The notes under the pieces are model-generated. The model saw only the letters and a list, made by a program, of their open reading frames with translations, was not told the origin of the DNA and did no database searches. Source: Ilyomonas sp965199905 (lineage in GTDB: Bacteria > Bacteroidota > Bacteroidia > Chitinophagales > Chitinophagaceae). Taken from it: DNA of 64,000 bases. Positions 25,447 to 35,036 of the stretch are shown in pieces. The stretch lies in NCBI GenBank assembly GCA_965199905.1, contig OZ241366.1:4092001-4156000 (forward strand), read 5' to 3'. Both the position numbers and the translations under genes were made by a program. The first letter of the stretch is position 1. The number at the start of each line of letters is the position of its first letter.

Positions 25447-27954
25447 TTGTGTCTCTTGAGGAAGTATTTGTTTGTCATTTTTTGTTTTATAAGTTCAGGT
25501 TTGCTGGCGCAAAAAAGAGCATCTGTATCGGGTATTGTGTTAAGTGAAGATGATAAGCCGTTGGTAGGTGTGTCAGTGCAACTACTGGGCAGCGGTAAAG
25601 GCACAGTGAGCAACGATTCCGGACGGTTTGTGATATCGCTGGATGCCGGGAAACCACTGGCTTTGGTGTTTACATTTACAGGTTATAAACCGGTGCAACG
25701 CAACTTCAATTTAAGCAGCGGCGAAGAGGAAAAAGTAACGGTAAAACTTGAGCGGTTTGTTGGCGAGCTGAAAGGTGTAACGGTGACGGACAACAGAGAT
25801 CGAGGGCAAACAGGATTGATCAATGTTGACCCGACGAGAGCGCTGGTGAATCCTTCACCATTGGGCAATATCGAGAGCCTGATTAAAGTGTTTGTGGGAA
25901 GCAATAACGAGCTGACATCTCAATACAGCGTGCGCGGTGGCAGCTATGATGAAAACCTTGTGTACGTGAACGATTTTGAAGTGTTCCGTCCTTACCTGGT
26001 GCGCAGCGGACAGCAGGAAGGATTGAGTTTTATAAATCCGGAACTGACGAGTAACGTTCGGTTTTATAACGGTGGTTTCCAGCCAAAATATGGCGACAAG
26101 ATGAGCTCGGTGTTAGACATTACGTATAGGAAACCGGCCCAGTTTGGCGGCTCGGCTTATGTGGGTTTGTTAGAACAAGGCTTGCACCTGGAAGGCACGG
26201 CAAATAAAGGTAAAGTGACGTACTTGTTTGGGGTTAGAAACCGCAGTAACCGCAACCTCTTGAGCAGCCAGGAAACGAAAGGAAATTATATTCCGTCTTC
26301 ATCGGATATACAAGGCTTGCTTACGTGGCAGGTAGCAAAGAAATGGAGCCTCGAAGCGTTAGGAAATTTTTCAGGTACGAAGTTCACTTTGTTTCCTGAA
26401 GAAAGCAAACTGACGGCTTCTGTGTTCTCAGCTTTGTACTCTCAAAATGTTGGTGTGAACATTAATTTTTCAGGTCGTGAGAAAGATGCCTATCAAACCA
26501 ATTTCGTTGGCTTAACAGCCATAAACACAGTGAATAAAAAGCTGCGGCTGAAGTGGATGCTGTCGTATTTTGAAGATGATGAGAAAGAAAACCAGGACAT
26601 CACCGGCGCATACATTTTTGGCGAAAGAGACATTGATGAAAACAGCGCTTCGTTTGGTAATATCACCAATCCGTTAGGGCAAGGTGTGTACACGAATTTT
26701 TCAAGAAATACTTTGAATATTCAGGTTTACAATGCGCAGCACAAAGGCTATCTAACTGCCGGAAATCATTACCTGCAATGGGGAAACAGCATAGAACAAC
26801 AGAAAATAAATGATCACCAGAATGATTGGCGGTACAATGACTCAGCGGGTTATTCATTGCCCTTTCAACCGAATGGTGATTTGGTGTTGAGTGATGTGGT
26901 AAAAAGCGATGCAAACTTTGATATCACGCGCTTCAGCGGTTATCTGCAGGATAATATTCAGTTCAAAGATTCGGCTGATTTTACGCTGCAGGTCGGTGCG
27001 AGATATAATTACAACACGCTCAACAAAGAGTTCCTCTTATCGCCACGTGTTTCATTTTCTTTTAAGCCAAAACATTGGATAAAAGATATCATCTGGAAAG
27101 GCTCTTTGGGTGTGTATAATCAACCACCATTTTATAGAGAGCTGCGGCGTTATGATGGTTCAATCAACAAAGAATTAAAAGCACAAAAAAGCTGGCAGGC
27201 AACGGCTGGTTTTGATTACAATATTAAACTTTTTGACCGCCCGGCACGCTTTACCACGGACGTTTATTATAAGAACATGTGGGATGTGGACCCGTATGAT
27301 ATAGACAATGTGCGCGTGCGCTATTATGGTAACAACAATGCGAAAGCTTATGCGTATGGCATTGAAGGAAGGTTGTTTGGTGAAGTGGTGAAGGATGCTG
27401 AAAGCTGGATTAGTTTAGGCATTATGCGGACAAGAGAAAATCTTGATAACGATTCATACACCAATTATTACAATGCAGCCGGAGAAGTTATTACCTCATC
27501 AACACCAGATAAAGTGGTTGCTGACAGCAGTGCAAATTCTGTTGGCTGGCTGCGACGACCAACCGACAGGCTGGTTACATTCGGTATGTTCTTCCAGGAT
27601 TATTTAAGCACGAATAAGAACATTAAAGTGTACCTGAATACGCTTTATGGAAGCAATCTTCCGTATAATATTCCCGGCAATGCGCGGTATCGAAATTCGC
27701 TCCAGATTCCTTCTTATATCCGTGTGGATATTGGTTTCAGTGCGTTGCTGCTGGATGCTGAAAAGCAACGCCGCAGCCATTCACCGTTTAAAGATTTTAA
27801 AAGTATCTGGCTGACTCTGGAAGTATTTAATTTGATTGATCGTCCGAATACAATAAGCTATTTACTGATAAAGGATTTCCAGAATAATACGTTCGCGTTG
27901 CCAAACCGCTTAACACCGAGATTGGTGAATGTGAAGCTGGCAGTGAATTGGTAG
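25447..27954 (+). CDS. TonB-dependent outer-membrane receptor with carboxypeptidase-like regulatory domain
   Basis: An 835-residue outer-membrane receptor. It has a signal peptide (ending GLLAQ), a CarboxypepD_reg-like domain (about 24-110; VSGIVLSEDDKPLVGVSVQLLGS), a plug (about 130-240; SVRGGSYDENLVYVNDFEVFRP) and a 22-strand-type barrel to the aromatic C-terminus (VKLAVNW). These import large nutrients using energy from TonB. No SusD-like lipoprotein gene follows, so it is not a standard Sus pair. No ATG fits the N-terminus; TTG at 25447 or 25456 is the likely start. Confidence 0.87.
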   Translation: MCLLRKYLFVIFCFISSGLLAQKRASVSGIVLSEDDKPLVGVSVQLLGSGKGTVSNDSGRFVISLDAGKPLALVFTFTGYKPVQRNFNLSSGEEEKVTVKLERFVGELKGVTVTDNRDRGQTGLINVDPTRALVNPSPLGNIESLIKVFVGSNNELTSQYSVRGGSYDENLVYVNDFEVFRPYLVRSGQQEGLSFINPELTSNVRFYNGGFQPKYGDKMSSVLDITYRKPAQFGGSAYVGLLEQGLHLEGTANKGKVTYLFGVRNRSNRNLLSSQETKGNYIPSSSDIQGLLTWQVAKKWSLEALGNFSGTKFTLFPEESKLTASVFSALYSQNVGVNINFSGREKDAYQTNFVGLTAINTVNKKLRLKWMLSYFEDDEKENQDITGAYIFGERDIDENSASFGNITNPLGQGVYTNFSRNTLNIQVYNAQHKGYLTAGNHYLQWGNSIEQQKINDHQNDWRYNDSAGYSLPFQPNGDLVLSDVVKSDANFDITRFSGYLQDNIQFKDSADFTLQVGARYNYNTLNKEFLLSPRVSFSFKPKHWIKDIIWKGSLGVYNQPPFYRELRRYDGSINKELKAQKSWQATAGFDYNIKLFDRPARFTTDVYYKNMWDVDPYDIDNVRVRYYGNNNAKAYAYGIEGRLFGEVVKDAESWISLGIMRTRENLDNDSYTNYYNAAGEVITSSTPDKVVADSSANSVGWLRRPTDRLVTFGMFFQDYLSTNKNIKVYLNTLYGSNLPYNIPGNARYRNSLQIPSYIRVDIGFSALLLDAEKQRRSHSPFKDFKSIWLTLEVFNLIDRPNTISYLLIKDFQNNTFALPNRLTPRLVNVKLAVNW

Positions 27955-27989
27955 AATAGTGTTCACTCGATCACATAATTCAGTAAATA

Positions 27990-28026
27990 AAAAGCCCTGA
28001 TTGCACTATTACAATCAGGACTTTTT
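27990..28026. terminator. Bidirectional terminator between convergent genes
   Basis: AAAAGCCCTGATTG - 8-base loop - CAATCAGGACTTTTT, with A and T runs on either side, placed between the receptor gene and the convergent malate dehydrogenase gene. Confidence 0.85.
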
Positions 28027-28045
28027 ATATAATATAAAACCATTT

Positions 28046-28975
28046 TTACAAACTCTTCAACACATCATTCATACTTCTCACTGCATCTGCACTTTTGTTG
28101 AATGTTTCCTGTTCTTTTTCAGTCAGGCCATAATCAACAATCCTTTCCCAGCCATTGCTGCCGATGATAACCGGAACGCCCAGACAAATATCCTTTTGGT
28201 TATACTCGCCATCCAGATACACACAGCAAGAAAACAGCTTCTTTTCATCATGCACTACAGAGCGAACCAAAGCAGCTACAGCCGCGCCCGGCGCATACCA
28301 CGCAGAAGTTCCAATCAACTTAGTAAGAGTAGCACCGCCCACCATGGTGTCCGATACAACCTGCTGCATTTGCTCTTCAGATAAAAGTTTCGATACCAGC
28401 AAACTATTCCAGGTTGCGCGGCTTATCAGCGGTATCATGGTTGTATCACCATGACCGCCAATTACAATCGCATTCAGGTCTTGTGCCGAACTGTTTAAAG
28501 CTTTGCTTAAATAAAATTTAAAACGCGCGCTATCTAAAATTCCGCCCATACCAATGATGCGATGCTTATCAATGCCACTGCTTTGCAAAGCGAGATAAGT
28601 CATTGTATCCATGGGGTTCGATACCAGTATAAAAATAGCATCCGGTGAATGTTGCAGCACATTCTGCATCACGCCTTTTACAATGTTAGCATTCGTACCA
28701 ATAAGTTCTTCACGCGTCATGCCCGGCTTACGCGGAATACCGGATGTAATCACCACAACTTTGCTGCCTGCCGTTTGTGCATAATCGTTGGTACATCCTG
28801 TTATGCGCGTGTCAAAGCCAAGCAAGGCTGCCGTTTGGCGAATGTCCATCGCTTTGCCTTCGGCAAAACCTTCCTTAATGTCAAGCAAAACCAGTTCTTC
28901 GCAAAGCGCGGCGCGGCTGATATTGTCAGCACAGGTAGCACCTACGGCACCGGCGCCAATCACTGTAATTTTCAT
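28046..28975 (-). CDS. mdh: Malate dehydrogenase
   Basis: A 309-residue NAD-dependent dehydrogenase that oxidises malate to oxaloacetate in the TCA cycle. It has the Rossmann start VIGAGAVGATCADNISR, the SGIPRKPGMTREEL substrate loop with Arg, VSNPMDTMTYLA, and the catalytic His in VIGGHGDTTMIPL. The MDH/LDH superfamily call is firm. The loop Arg at the specificity position and the length favour malate over lactate. A thioredoxin-like gene lies 28 bases upstream on the same strand. Confidence 0.93.
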   Translation of the reverse strand: MKITVIGAGAVGATCADNISRAALCEELVLLDIKEGFAEGKAMDIRQTAALLGFDTRITGCTNDYAQTAGSKVVVITSGIPRKPGMTREELIGTNANIVKGVMQNVLQHSPDAIFILVSNPMDTMTYLALQSSGIDKHRIIGMGGILDSARFKFYLSKALNSSAQDLNAIVIGGHGDTTMIPLISRATWNSLLVSKLLSEEQMQQVVSDTMVGGATLTKLIGTSAWYAPGAAVAALVRSVVHDEKKLFSCCVYLDGEYNQKDICLGVPVIIGSNGWERIVDYGLTEKEQETFNKSADAVRSMNDVLKSL

Positions 28976-29003
28976 AATTGTTGTTTAGTATGAGGCAATC
29001 GTT

Positions 29004-29516
29004 TTATTTGGAATCTTTAATTAGTTTAGCAATCGTTGCGGCATCCGTTCCGCCTTCGTAAGCTTTCAAAAAGTTACCCTTTTTATCATATACAGCCATA
29101 AACGGCGTGGAAGGTATTTTATAAAACGGTACAAAAAAATAGTTTACATCTCTGGCAAAAATCACGTTGTTAAAGTGGCTCAGTTCGTAAGTGTCGGCAA
29201 AGTCTTTTATCTGCTGCGGCGTATGATAACTTACCCAAAGCAACTCCACATTTTTTACCTTATCCATTTCATTCACCCATTCTTTTGCAGTCATCTGGCA
29301 GTGCCCGCAATCAGGACTGAAATATACAATCACAGTTGGCTTATCTTTCGGTAATTGTTGTGGTGTAATCCAGGTACTGTCGGGCTGAAGAACCTGGAAG
29401 TAAGGCATCTTCGTTGTCTTCTTATAAGCCGGAACTGTGTCTGCATCAGCACCATCCTGCGCAAAAACAGAGGTGAAACCTGCCAAAAGCGCAACTATCA
29501 AAAACCATTTCTTCAT
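29004..29516 (-). CDS. Exported thioredoxin-like protein with CGHC active site
   Basis: A 170-residue exported redoxin: signal peptide (ending SVFAQ), then one thioredoxin fold with the active site SPDCGHCQMTAKEW and the cis-Pro loop KIPSTPFMAVYD. Probably a periplasmic disulfide reductase or cytochrome c maturation-type thioredoxin. It is immediately upstream of mdh, with 28 bases between them; there is no obvious functional link. Confidence 0.85.
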   Translation of the reverse strand: MKKWFLIVALLAGFTSVFAQDGADADTVPAYKKTTKMPYFQVLQPDSTWITPQQLPKDKPTVIVYFSPDCGHCQMTAKEWVNEMDKVKNVELLWVSYHTPQQIKDFADTYELSHFNNVIFARDVNYFFVPFYKIPSTPFMAVYDKKGNFLKAYEGGTDAATIAKLIKDSK

Positions 29517-29596
29517 CGCTTGTTTCTTTTTTCAAAGATGTGATGAAAATATGAATTGGAGTGCAAATGTTATGTTGATAATAGATCATTTGGAAA

Positions 29597-29708
29597 GGAA
29601 ATACAGAATACAGTTTTGGTAGCCATCGTCCGTCGCTTTTGTGCTCGACTGTTGCGACGCTCCGGTCAAGGTTCAGGGCAATGATTGGGCTTTTATAAAA
29701 GCGAATTA
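29597..29708 (+). repeat. Dispersed intergenic repeat, copy 7
   Basis: Starts AAATACAGAATACAG, core GGTAGCCATCGTCCGTCGC, TGTGCTCGACTGTTGC, tail CAGGGCAATGATTGGGC, and ends TTATAAAAGCGAA. The CGCTTTT near the start and AAAAGCG at the end are inverted. Confidence 0.75.
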
Positions 29709-29738
29709 TAAACGTTTCATTTCAAAACAACTCGCCAG

Positions 29739-30839
29739 TTACTTACTCATCTCTTGATACAGATCAATGATTTCATCTACCTGTTTATGCAGCGAAAAAT
29801 TCGTCTCCACAAACTTTCTTGACCGTTTGCTTTCTTCTTCCAGCTTATTGTTATGCAGATAATCGACGATAACCATTGCAATGGCTTTCGCATTAAAGGT
29901 CTCATACTTATAACCAAATCCATCGAACGATAACTGGCGAATGCCGCCCACATCACTCACCACCGGAATACAGCCGCAACTCATCGCTTCCAGCAGCGCC
30001 AAAGGCAAGCCTTCAAAGTCGGAAGTGAGCAGGAAAATATCTATCTGCTTATAAGATTCAAATGTATCGGTTTGTTGCCCGGGCAAGGCTATTTTGCCAT
30101 CAATTTTATACTCTGCAATCTTCTCGCGCAGCAAGCCGTCACTCGGTCCATCACCCACCATCAGGAAAGAAACAGCATCTGTCAGTTTTGTAGTTTCATA
30201 AGCCACTTCCGCCCATTTATCCACACGCTTTTGCGGACGAAAGCGAGCCACCAATCCAACAGTGAGCTTATTTCCCGAACGATTGATTTTATCTTTATTA
30301 TGAAACTTTTCCGTATCAATTCCATTGAGAATGGTAACGCCTTTTCTAACTTTAAAAAAACCGCCTTTCTGCGATTCTTTTATCACGTCGCCTACTTCCT
30401 GCGATACATAAATCACTGCATCAAAATAACTATAAGTAAAGCCACTTAAATTGTAATTATATTTCGCGTAGTGTGTTACGAGATTGTGTTCAGAATAAAT
30501 GAATTTTGTTTTCTTTTTCGTGAACAATTTTGCTGCAATGCCCATCCAGCCTGCAACCGGGAGATGCATGTGTACAATATCATAATCGCCTTTGGCAACA
30601 GAACGCAGGAAAGAAATGTATTCAAACAAAAAGCGCGGCGTGGTAATTTTATAATAGTATGCCTTACGGATATTGCCTTCAACCTGTGGCAACAAGCCAA
30701 GCTTTTTGTGATCAAGAATGTATAAGTCGCTTTCTACTTCTTGTTTAAACTTTTTAGAAGCAAATATCTCGCGCAGCAACACTTCCGCACCACCATAACT
30801 GAATACGCGGATAACATGAGCAACTTTGATTTTATTCAT
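29739..30839 (-). CDS. Glycosyltransferase family 4
   Basis: A 366-residue GT-B enzyme, from ATG 30839 (MNKIKVAHVIRVFSYGG). The N-terminal acceptor half has SYGGAEVLLREIF. The C-terminal nucleotide-sugar half has VGLVARFRPQKRVDKW, VGDGPSDGLLREKI and the E-x7-E type motif EGLPLALLEAMSCGCIPVV. Probably adds a sugar to a surface polysaccharide. It is followed on the same strand, upstream, by two sulfotransferases, which suggests a small glycan-modification cluster. The earlier start at 30884 adds an unlikely extension. Confidence 0.88.
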   Translation of the reverse strand: MNKIKVAHVIRVFSYGGAEVLLREIFASKKFKQEVESDLYILDHKKLGLLPQVEGNIRKAYYYKITTPRFLFEYISFLRSVAKGDYDIVHMHLPVAGWMGIAAKLFTKKKTKFIYSEHNLVTHYAKYNYNLSGFTYSYFDAVIYVSQEVGDVIKESQKGGFFKVRKGVTILNGIDTEKFHNKDKINRSGNKLTVGLVARFRPQKRVDKWAEVAYETTKLTDAVSFLMVGDGPSDGLLREKIAEYKIDGKIALPGQQTDTFESYKQIDIFLLTSDFEGLPLALLEAMSCGCIPVVSDVGGIRQLSFDGFGYKYETFNAKAIAMVIVDYLHNNKLEEESKRSRKFVETNFSLHKQVDEIIDLYQEMSK

Positions 30840-30943
30840 GATAAGTTTTTTAAACCCAGAGGCACGAATGACAGAGAGATACACAAAGCAAGTAAATAAA
30901 TTCTCTGCGAAACTCAGTGTTTTATGCGCCTCTGTGGTTCTGA

Positions 30944-31882
30944 TTATGCCGAAACGATTTCTAAAATGCGTTGCTTGGTTTCTTCGGAGAAAGGTGTCTT
31001 TGCCGACGTGCGGTTGTTGCGGTTGGCAACGATGATATTTTTCATGTAATCATCTACATGCTTCGATGGCGGAAGTTGCATGAAATCCATCAGCTTAGTT
31101 ATGAAAAGATGCGGATCTTTTACAAAATCTTCGTAGTGAGATTCGTATACGTTTAAACCAAGCTTTTTGATTTCATACTCCGTGGTTTCCATCAGTTTTT
31201 TATACTGGAAAGCGGTAATTAAAGCCGGGTCATCTTTCAAAGTGTCGGCTTCTTTTTCTTCTTCAGGAGAATAAGCGCCAACCCACCATAACCGGTTGAT
31301 GCCTTTCGTTTGCCAGAAGCCAACTTCCAGCCACGAACGTACGGTTGCAATTGGCTCACGCACGATGTTTACAATAATGGCATCCGGAAAAATGCTGGTG
31401 AGATATTCAAGTCTTGCCGGTCCGGTAAATTTCATGATTAATCGCTTGCGTCCCTGGTATTTTACCTGCTTTGCAAGAGAAGTGCGAATATGTTTTCTTT
31501 CTTCTTCTGTCGCTTTTGTATCGAGTAAAAAACCACGCGAAAAATCAATGCGCTTGCCGGTTATTTTTTCCCAATAATTATAACGTTCTATCGGGCTGAA
31601 GATGGCGAGATTTAAAAGCTGCGTACTGCGGTTTTGACGAGTGTTTTTACTAACACCAACAAAGTTCCAAAACTTTACAAGCCGCCACCATTTGTTATCA
31701 AACAATCTTCTTAATAAATTGATTTGCGGAATGGCTGGAAAGATTTCCTGGTAGTTATTATGCCATGCTACGTCTTCGTGCTGAAACAAAATTTCAGAGA
31801 TAATAGTAGTGCCGGAACGACCGCTGCCGAAAAGAATAATAGGCTTCTCCAGCAGTTCTTCGTATTTGATAGAATCACTCAT
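30944..31882 (-). CDS. Sulfotransferase (first of a tandem pair)
   Basis: A 312-residue PAPS-dependent sulfotransferase-like protein. The 5'-phosphosulfate-binding loop is FGSGRSGTTIISEIL near the start and the 3'-phosphate-binding part is NIVREPIATVRSWLEV. It is a close paralogue of the next gene (HEDVAWHNNYQEIFP against HEDLAWHNNFQELFP). Sulfate acceptor unknown; glycan or lipid acceptors are plausible because a glycosyltransferase follows 105 bases downstream. Start ATG 31882. Confidence 0.85.
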   Translation of the reverse strand: MSDSIKYEELLEKPIILFGSGRSGTTIISEILFQHEDVAWHNNYQEIFPAIPQINLLRRLFDNKWWRLVKFWNFVGVSKNTRQNRSTQLLNLAIFSPIERYNYWEKITGKRIDFSRGFLLDTKATEEERKHIRTSLAKQVKYQGRKRLIMKFTGPARLEYLTSIFPDAIIVNIVREPIATVRSWLEVGFWQTKGINRLWWVGAYSPEEEKEADTLKDDPALITAFQYKKLMETTEYEIKKLGLNVYESHYEDFVKDPHLFITKLMDFMQLPPSKHVDDYMKNIIVANRNNRTSAKTPFSEETKQRILEIVSA

Positions 31883-31888
31883 AAGCAG

Positions 31889-32800
31889 CTATACAACGGC
31901 TTTGTCGGCCACTATGTCGAGTATTTTTTTCTTTTGCTCTTCGGTAAAATAATTCTTGCGCTCTTCGGTAGGTTTGTTATTGCGGATGGTAACGCGGTTC
32001 GTCATAAAATCATCCACCAGCTTCGATGGTTTCAAATCGAGCTTCGTCATTAAATCCTTGATGAAAGCTTTCGGATCTTTTACAAAATCCTCGTAATTCA
32101 CTTCATAAATGTCAGGCTTCATTTTCGCGATTTCGTAAGCCGTTGTTTCGCTAAGTTTCCTGTATTGATAAGCCGTTATCAGTTCCGGCTGTGCAGATAG
32201 TTTTTCCGCTGTCGCCAATTCTTCCGGCGAGTAAGCGCCCGTCCACCAAAGCTGCGATTTTCCTTTATCCTGCCAGAAATTTACTTCAAGCCAGGAACGA
32301 ACCGTAGCAATGGGCGCACGCTGCACATTTACAAACACAGCATCAGGGAAAATGCTCATCAGGTATTCCATTCTTGATGGTCCTGTTGTTTTAAATGCAA
32401 GCCGTTTGCGGTTCTGGTATTTCACCATTTTACCAAACAGGTTGCGCATATATGTTACTTCTTTATCAGTTGCTTTTGTATTCAACAAAAAGCCGCGGGA
32501 GAAGTCAATATCCGGACCTGTAATTTTTTCCCAGAAATTATAACGCTCGATCGGACGAAAGGCAATCCAGTTGAATACGTTCTTGTTATTCTGCGTGTTC
32601 ATCCCAATTTTTCGCCACCATTTGTTATCAAACAAACGACGTATATAATTGACTTGCGGAATACGCGGAAATAATTCCTGGAAGTTGTTATGCCACGCTA
32701 AATCTTCGTGCTGAAAGAGAATATCGGAAATGATGGTGGTACCTGAACGACCGGTACCGAAAATGATAATTGGCTTTTGAAGATAGTCTTCGTATCTCAT
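31889..32800 (-). CDS. Sulfotransferase (second of a tandem pair)
   Basis: About 303 residues from ATG 32800, preceded by GGAG three bases before the ATG, one of few Shine-Dalgarno-like sites here; a longer start at 32878 is possible. It has the same FGTGRSGTTIISDIL loop and VNVQRAPIATVRSWLEV motif as its neighbour and lies 6 bases upstream of it. The pair arose by tandem duplication. The Arg/Asp residues of the PAPS site are kept, so both may be active, possibly on different acceptors. Confidence 0.83.
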   Translation of the reverse strand: MRYEDYLQKPIIIFGTGRSGTTIISDILFQHEDLAWHNNFQELFPRIPQVNYIRRLFDNKWWRKIGMNTQNNKNVFNWIAFRPIERYNFWEKITGPDIDFSRGFLLNTKATDKEVTYMRNLFGKMVKYQNRKRLAFKTTGPSRMEYLMSIFPDAVFVNVQRAPIATVRSWLEVNFWQDKGKSQLWWTGAYSPEELATAEKLSAQPELITAYQYRKLSETTAYEIAKMKPDIYEVNYEDFVKDPKAFIKDLMTKLDLKPSKLVDDFMTNRVTIRNNKPTEERKNYFTEEQKKKILDIVADKAVV

Positions 32801-32878
32801 TTGCTCCGGTTTGGTTATGGTGGTAAAATTAAGGTATTTTACGTATACCTCAGAAAGTGCTATCGCTTGTTGATACAC

Positions 32879-33284
32879 TTTTATTAAAACTCAAAAATTC
32901 AGATTGCTTTTCAATTCATGTAACGATATACTTTACGTCCACTAAAAAGGCTGTTCAGTTTTTAATTTCTAAAACGAGTTAATTGTTCGAATTAAAATAG
33001 AGTAACGATCTGAAATATTTTTAATGTTATCCTGGCCAAAGCCTAAGCTGGATATAGCTTACAAAGGCTTTGAATAAATTTATGTTCAAGTCAACTTATA
33101 AAAAAAGCAACTGATAAGCCAAGCTGTTTTTCTGGTCATAATTAATTTTTGATTAAAATATCTGGTGGCAGATTAAGCTCTGATTAAAATATGCAAACCC
33201 AACTCAGCTTTTCTTCGGCGTTGCTATTTTTGAATGTGGAAACTGTAATGGATTTTCATGTTCTTACGTAACAAAACTTTGGTT
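32879..33284. other. Non-coding stretch, nothing recognised
   Basis: About 400 AT-rich bases upstream of the sulfotransferase pair. A short unit, TGATTAAAATAT, occurs twice near 33150-33192. No gene or clear hairpin was seen. Confidence 0.4.
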
Positions 33285-33739
33285 ATGACATTACAGCCAG
33301 TCTGCCATCTGTTTTCGCCAACGTAGAATATGAAGATGCTGCTCCCGAAGTAAGAGCCATTTATGATGCATTGTTCCCAAGCTTATCAGGCAACTGATTA
33401 TCTATAATGTTTCCTTTAAGCGCAATTGCAAATATTGCGCAACTGCACATTGCAATTTCGCAAACATTATGGGGAAATCGCTTTCCGAAGATGGTTCCTT
33501 TAAGGCAGCCGATAGTATGGAAAGAAAGCTGATTCCGCTTACTTACAAAAGTGGCTGTATCTGTTGATGCTGATGCGGCTTTACAATCGGGAAAAATTAA
33601 CGGCGTGCATACGAGTAAACTTGTTAAAGCCGGTTATTCGGATGCAAAAATACAGGAGTTGTTTGCACAAGCCGGCCTGGTGAATATGCTGAATACAATT
33701 GCCAATATTTGGGGTATTAAAAATAACAGCGAACTATAG
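33285..33739 (+). pseudogene. Frameshifted carboxymuconolactone decarboxylase/AhpD-like relic
   Basis: Pieces of one protein lie in different frames on the + strand. They are LPSVFANVEYEDAAPEVRAIYD, then RNCKYCATAHCNFANIMGKS with the family's CxxCxxxH redox motif, then KLVKAGYSDAKIQELFAQAG ending at 33739. At least two frameshifts are needed to join them and no full-length frame remains. AhpD-like proteins are small peroxidase partners; this copy should be inactive. Confidence 0.7.
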
Positions 33740-33768
33740 AACTGGATGTATAATAATAAATATGAACG

Positions 33769-34614
33769 GTGGTAGAGACGGATTTTCAATATCGTATTTT
33801 ACAGAATAGCATTTCACGCTTTTCTATCTATATTAATAAAGCTGATACGCTTTTTGATATTTGCAACTGCCTTCTTCGCAATACCAAGTATTTATACAAT
33901 TACTCGGTATGCCGCTTTCATTATTATCACCAGGGCAGGCATGTGTGCTATACCATTAACCGTCAGGAAGCAAAGGTTGAGCAAGGCAACACTCCGTTCT
34001 TTTTAGATAACGAACAAAGCGTTTATTCTACGGCAATTCCGTTTTATCAAAAACATCATGCAGACGATTTATTACCCGGCGCTGACGGCGCCATAAATGA
34101 AATGTGGGTGTGGAAGTTTGCTTTTAATGAAGATGCGGGAATGGTTATCACCGTTTATTCCGACGGCGAATACCGATTTTTAAAAGAGCAGATTCCCTTT
34201 GTAAAAATCGCAGGCGAAATGTTGTACACCAAAACACGCATGGTGCTGCTGATTGATGACCTTAACCAAAAGCAGCAGGCTCTTCAATGCTCATATAAAA
34301 AGCTGGAAGAAAGCAATGCGCTGGTCTCTACTTTGTTGTCGCAACGGGAAAGAACCATTGATGACCGTACGCAGGCGCTTACACGCCTCAACACAAAACT
34401 GCTTGATTTAATCCAGTTCAATTCTCATTATATCCGCGAGCCGCTTACGCGCATTATGGGTTTAATGAGTTTGTACGAACTAATGTCGCCAGGCGATTTT
34501 TTCAATGAATATTGGCCTCTTCTCGAAGAAAGTGTTAGGGACATGGACAAGACAATCAGGCAGGTAATATCGAAAACAGAAAAAATAGAAAAGCATGAAA
34601 ATTTTCCTGGTTGA
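33769..34614 (+). CDS. Histidine-kinase-like protein with an H-box but no ATPase domain
   Basis: A 281-residue cytoplasmic protein (GTG start). Residues 1-155 look like a GAF-type sensor region, 160-210 is a coiled coil, and 212-270 is a dimerisation helix pair with an H-box around His220 (FNSHYIREPLTRIMGL). The protein stops there, without the N, G1 or G2 boxes of a kinase ATPase domain. The response regulator gene that follows overlaps it by 20 bases. It could be a phosphotransfer dimer fed by another kinase, or a relic. Truncation by a frameshift is unlikely since no ATPase sequence follows. Confidence 0.7.
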   Translation: MVETDFQYRILQNSISRFSIYINKADTLFDICNCLLRNTKYLYNYSVCRFHYYHQGRHVCYTINRQEAKVEQGNTPFFLDNEQSVYSTAIPFYQKHHADDLLPGADGAINEMWVWKFAFNEDAGMVITVYSDGEYRFLKEQIPFVKIAGEMLYTKTRMVLLIDDLNQKQQALQCSYKKLEESNALVSTLLSQRERTIDDRTQALTRLNTKLLDLIQFNSHYIREPLTRIMGLMSLYELMSPGDFFNEYWPLLEESVRDMDKTIRQVISKTEKIEKHENFPG

Positions 34615-34957
34615 TGACGAGTATATCAATAATGTCATCAGCACCAAAATTCTAATGAAGATTGATAACACTTTGAATATCGTAAAGTTTACAAATCCAA
34701 TACAGGCCTTCGAAGAGATCAGAAATGAAAATCCGGATCTCGTTCTGCTCGATTTAAACATGCCGCAGTTTTCAGGCTGGCAGTTTTTAGAGAGGATGCG
34801 CGCAGAGCATGTGTTGAATTCTGTTGTGATTCTTACCTCTTCAGTTTGCAGGCCCGATAATATTCGCGCTCATACTTACGGGAATGTAATTGGCTATGCC
34901 GAAAAACCATTGAACCGCGACGAGATCAGGCAATATATTACCGGTATCTCTGCTTAA
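34595..34957 (+). CDS. Single-domain response regulator
   Basis: A 120-residue receiver domain with acidic pocket D7/D8 (LVDDE), phosphoacceptor D53 (LVLLDLNMP), the T/S switch (ILTSSV) and Lys in YAEKPL. There is no output domain, so it probably passes phosphate or binds a partner. It overlaps the preceding ATPase-less kinase-like gene by 20 bases, so the two are translationally linked. Confidence 0.9.
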   Translation: MKIFLVDDEYINNVISTKILMKIDNTLNIVKFTNPIQAFEEIRNENPDLVLLDLNMPQFSGWQFLERMRAEHVLNSVVILTSSVCRPDNIRAHTYGNVIGYAEKPLNRDEIRQYITGISA

Positions 34958-35036
34958 AATCTGGTTTTATAAATCACCATACTTACTGTGAAGAACACTG
35001 CTTATTGAATACTTACCTGTAGGTAATTTTAAGTAA

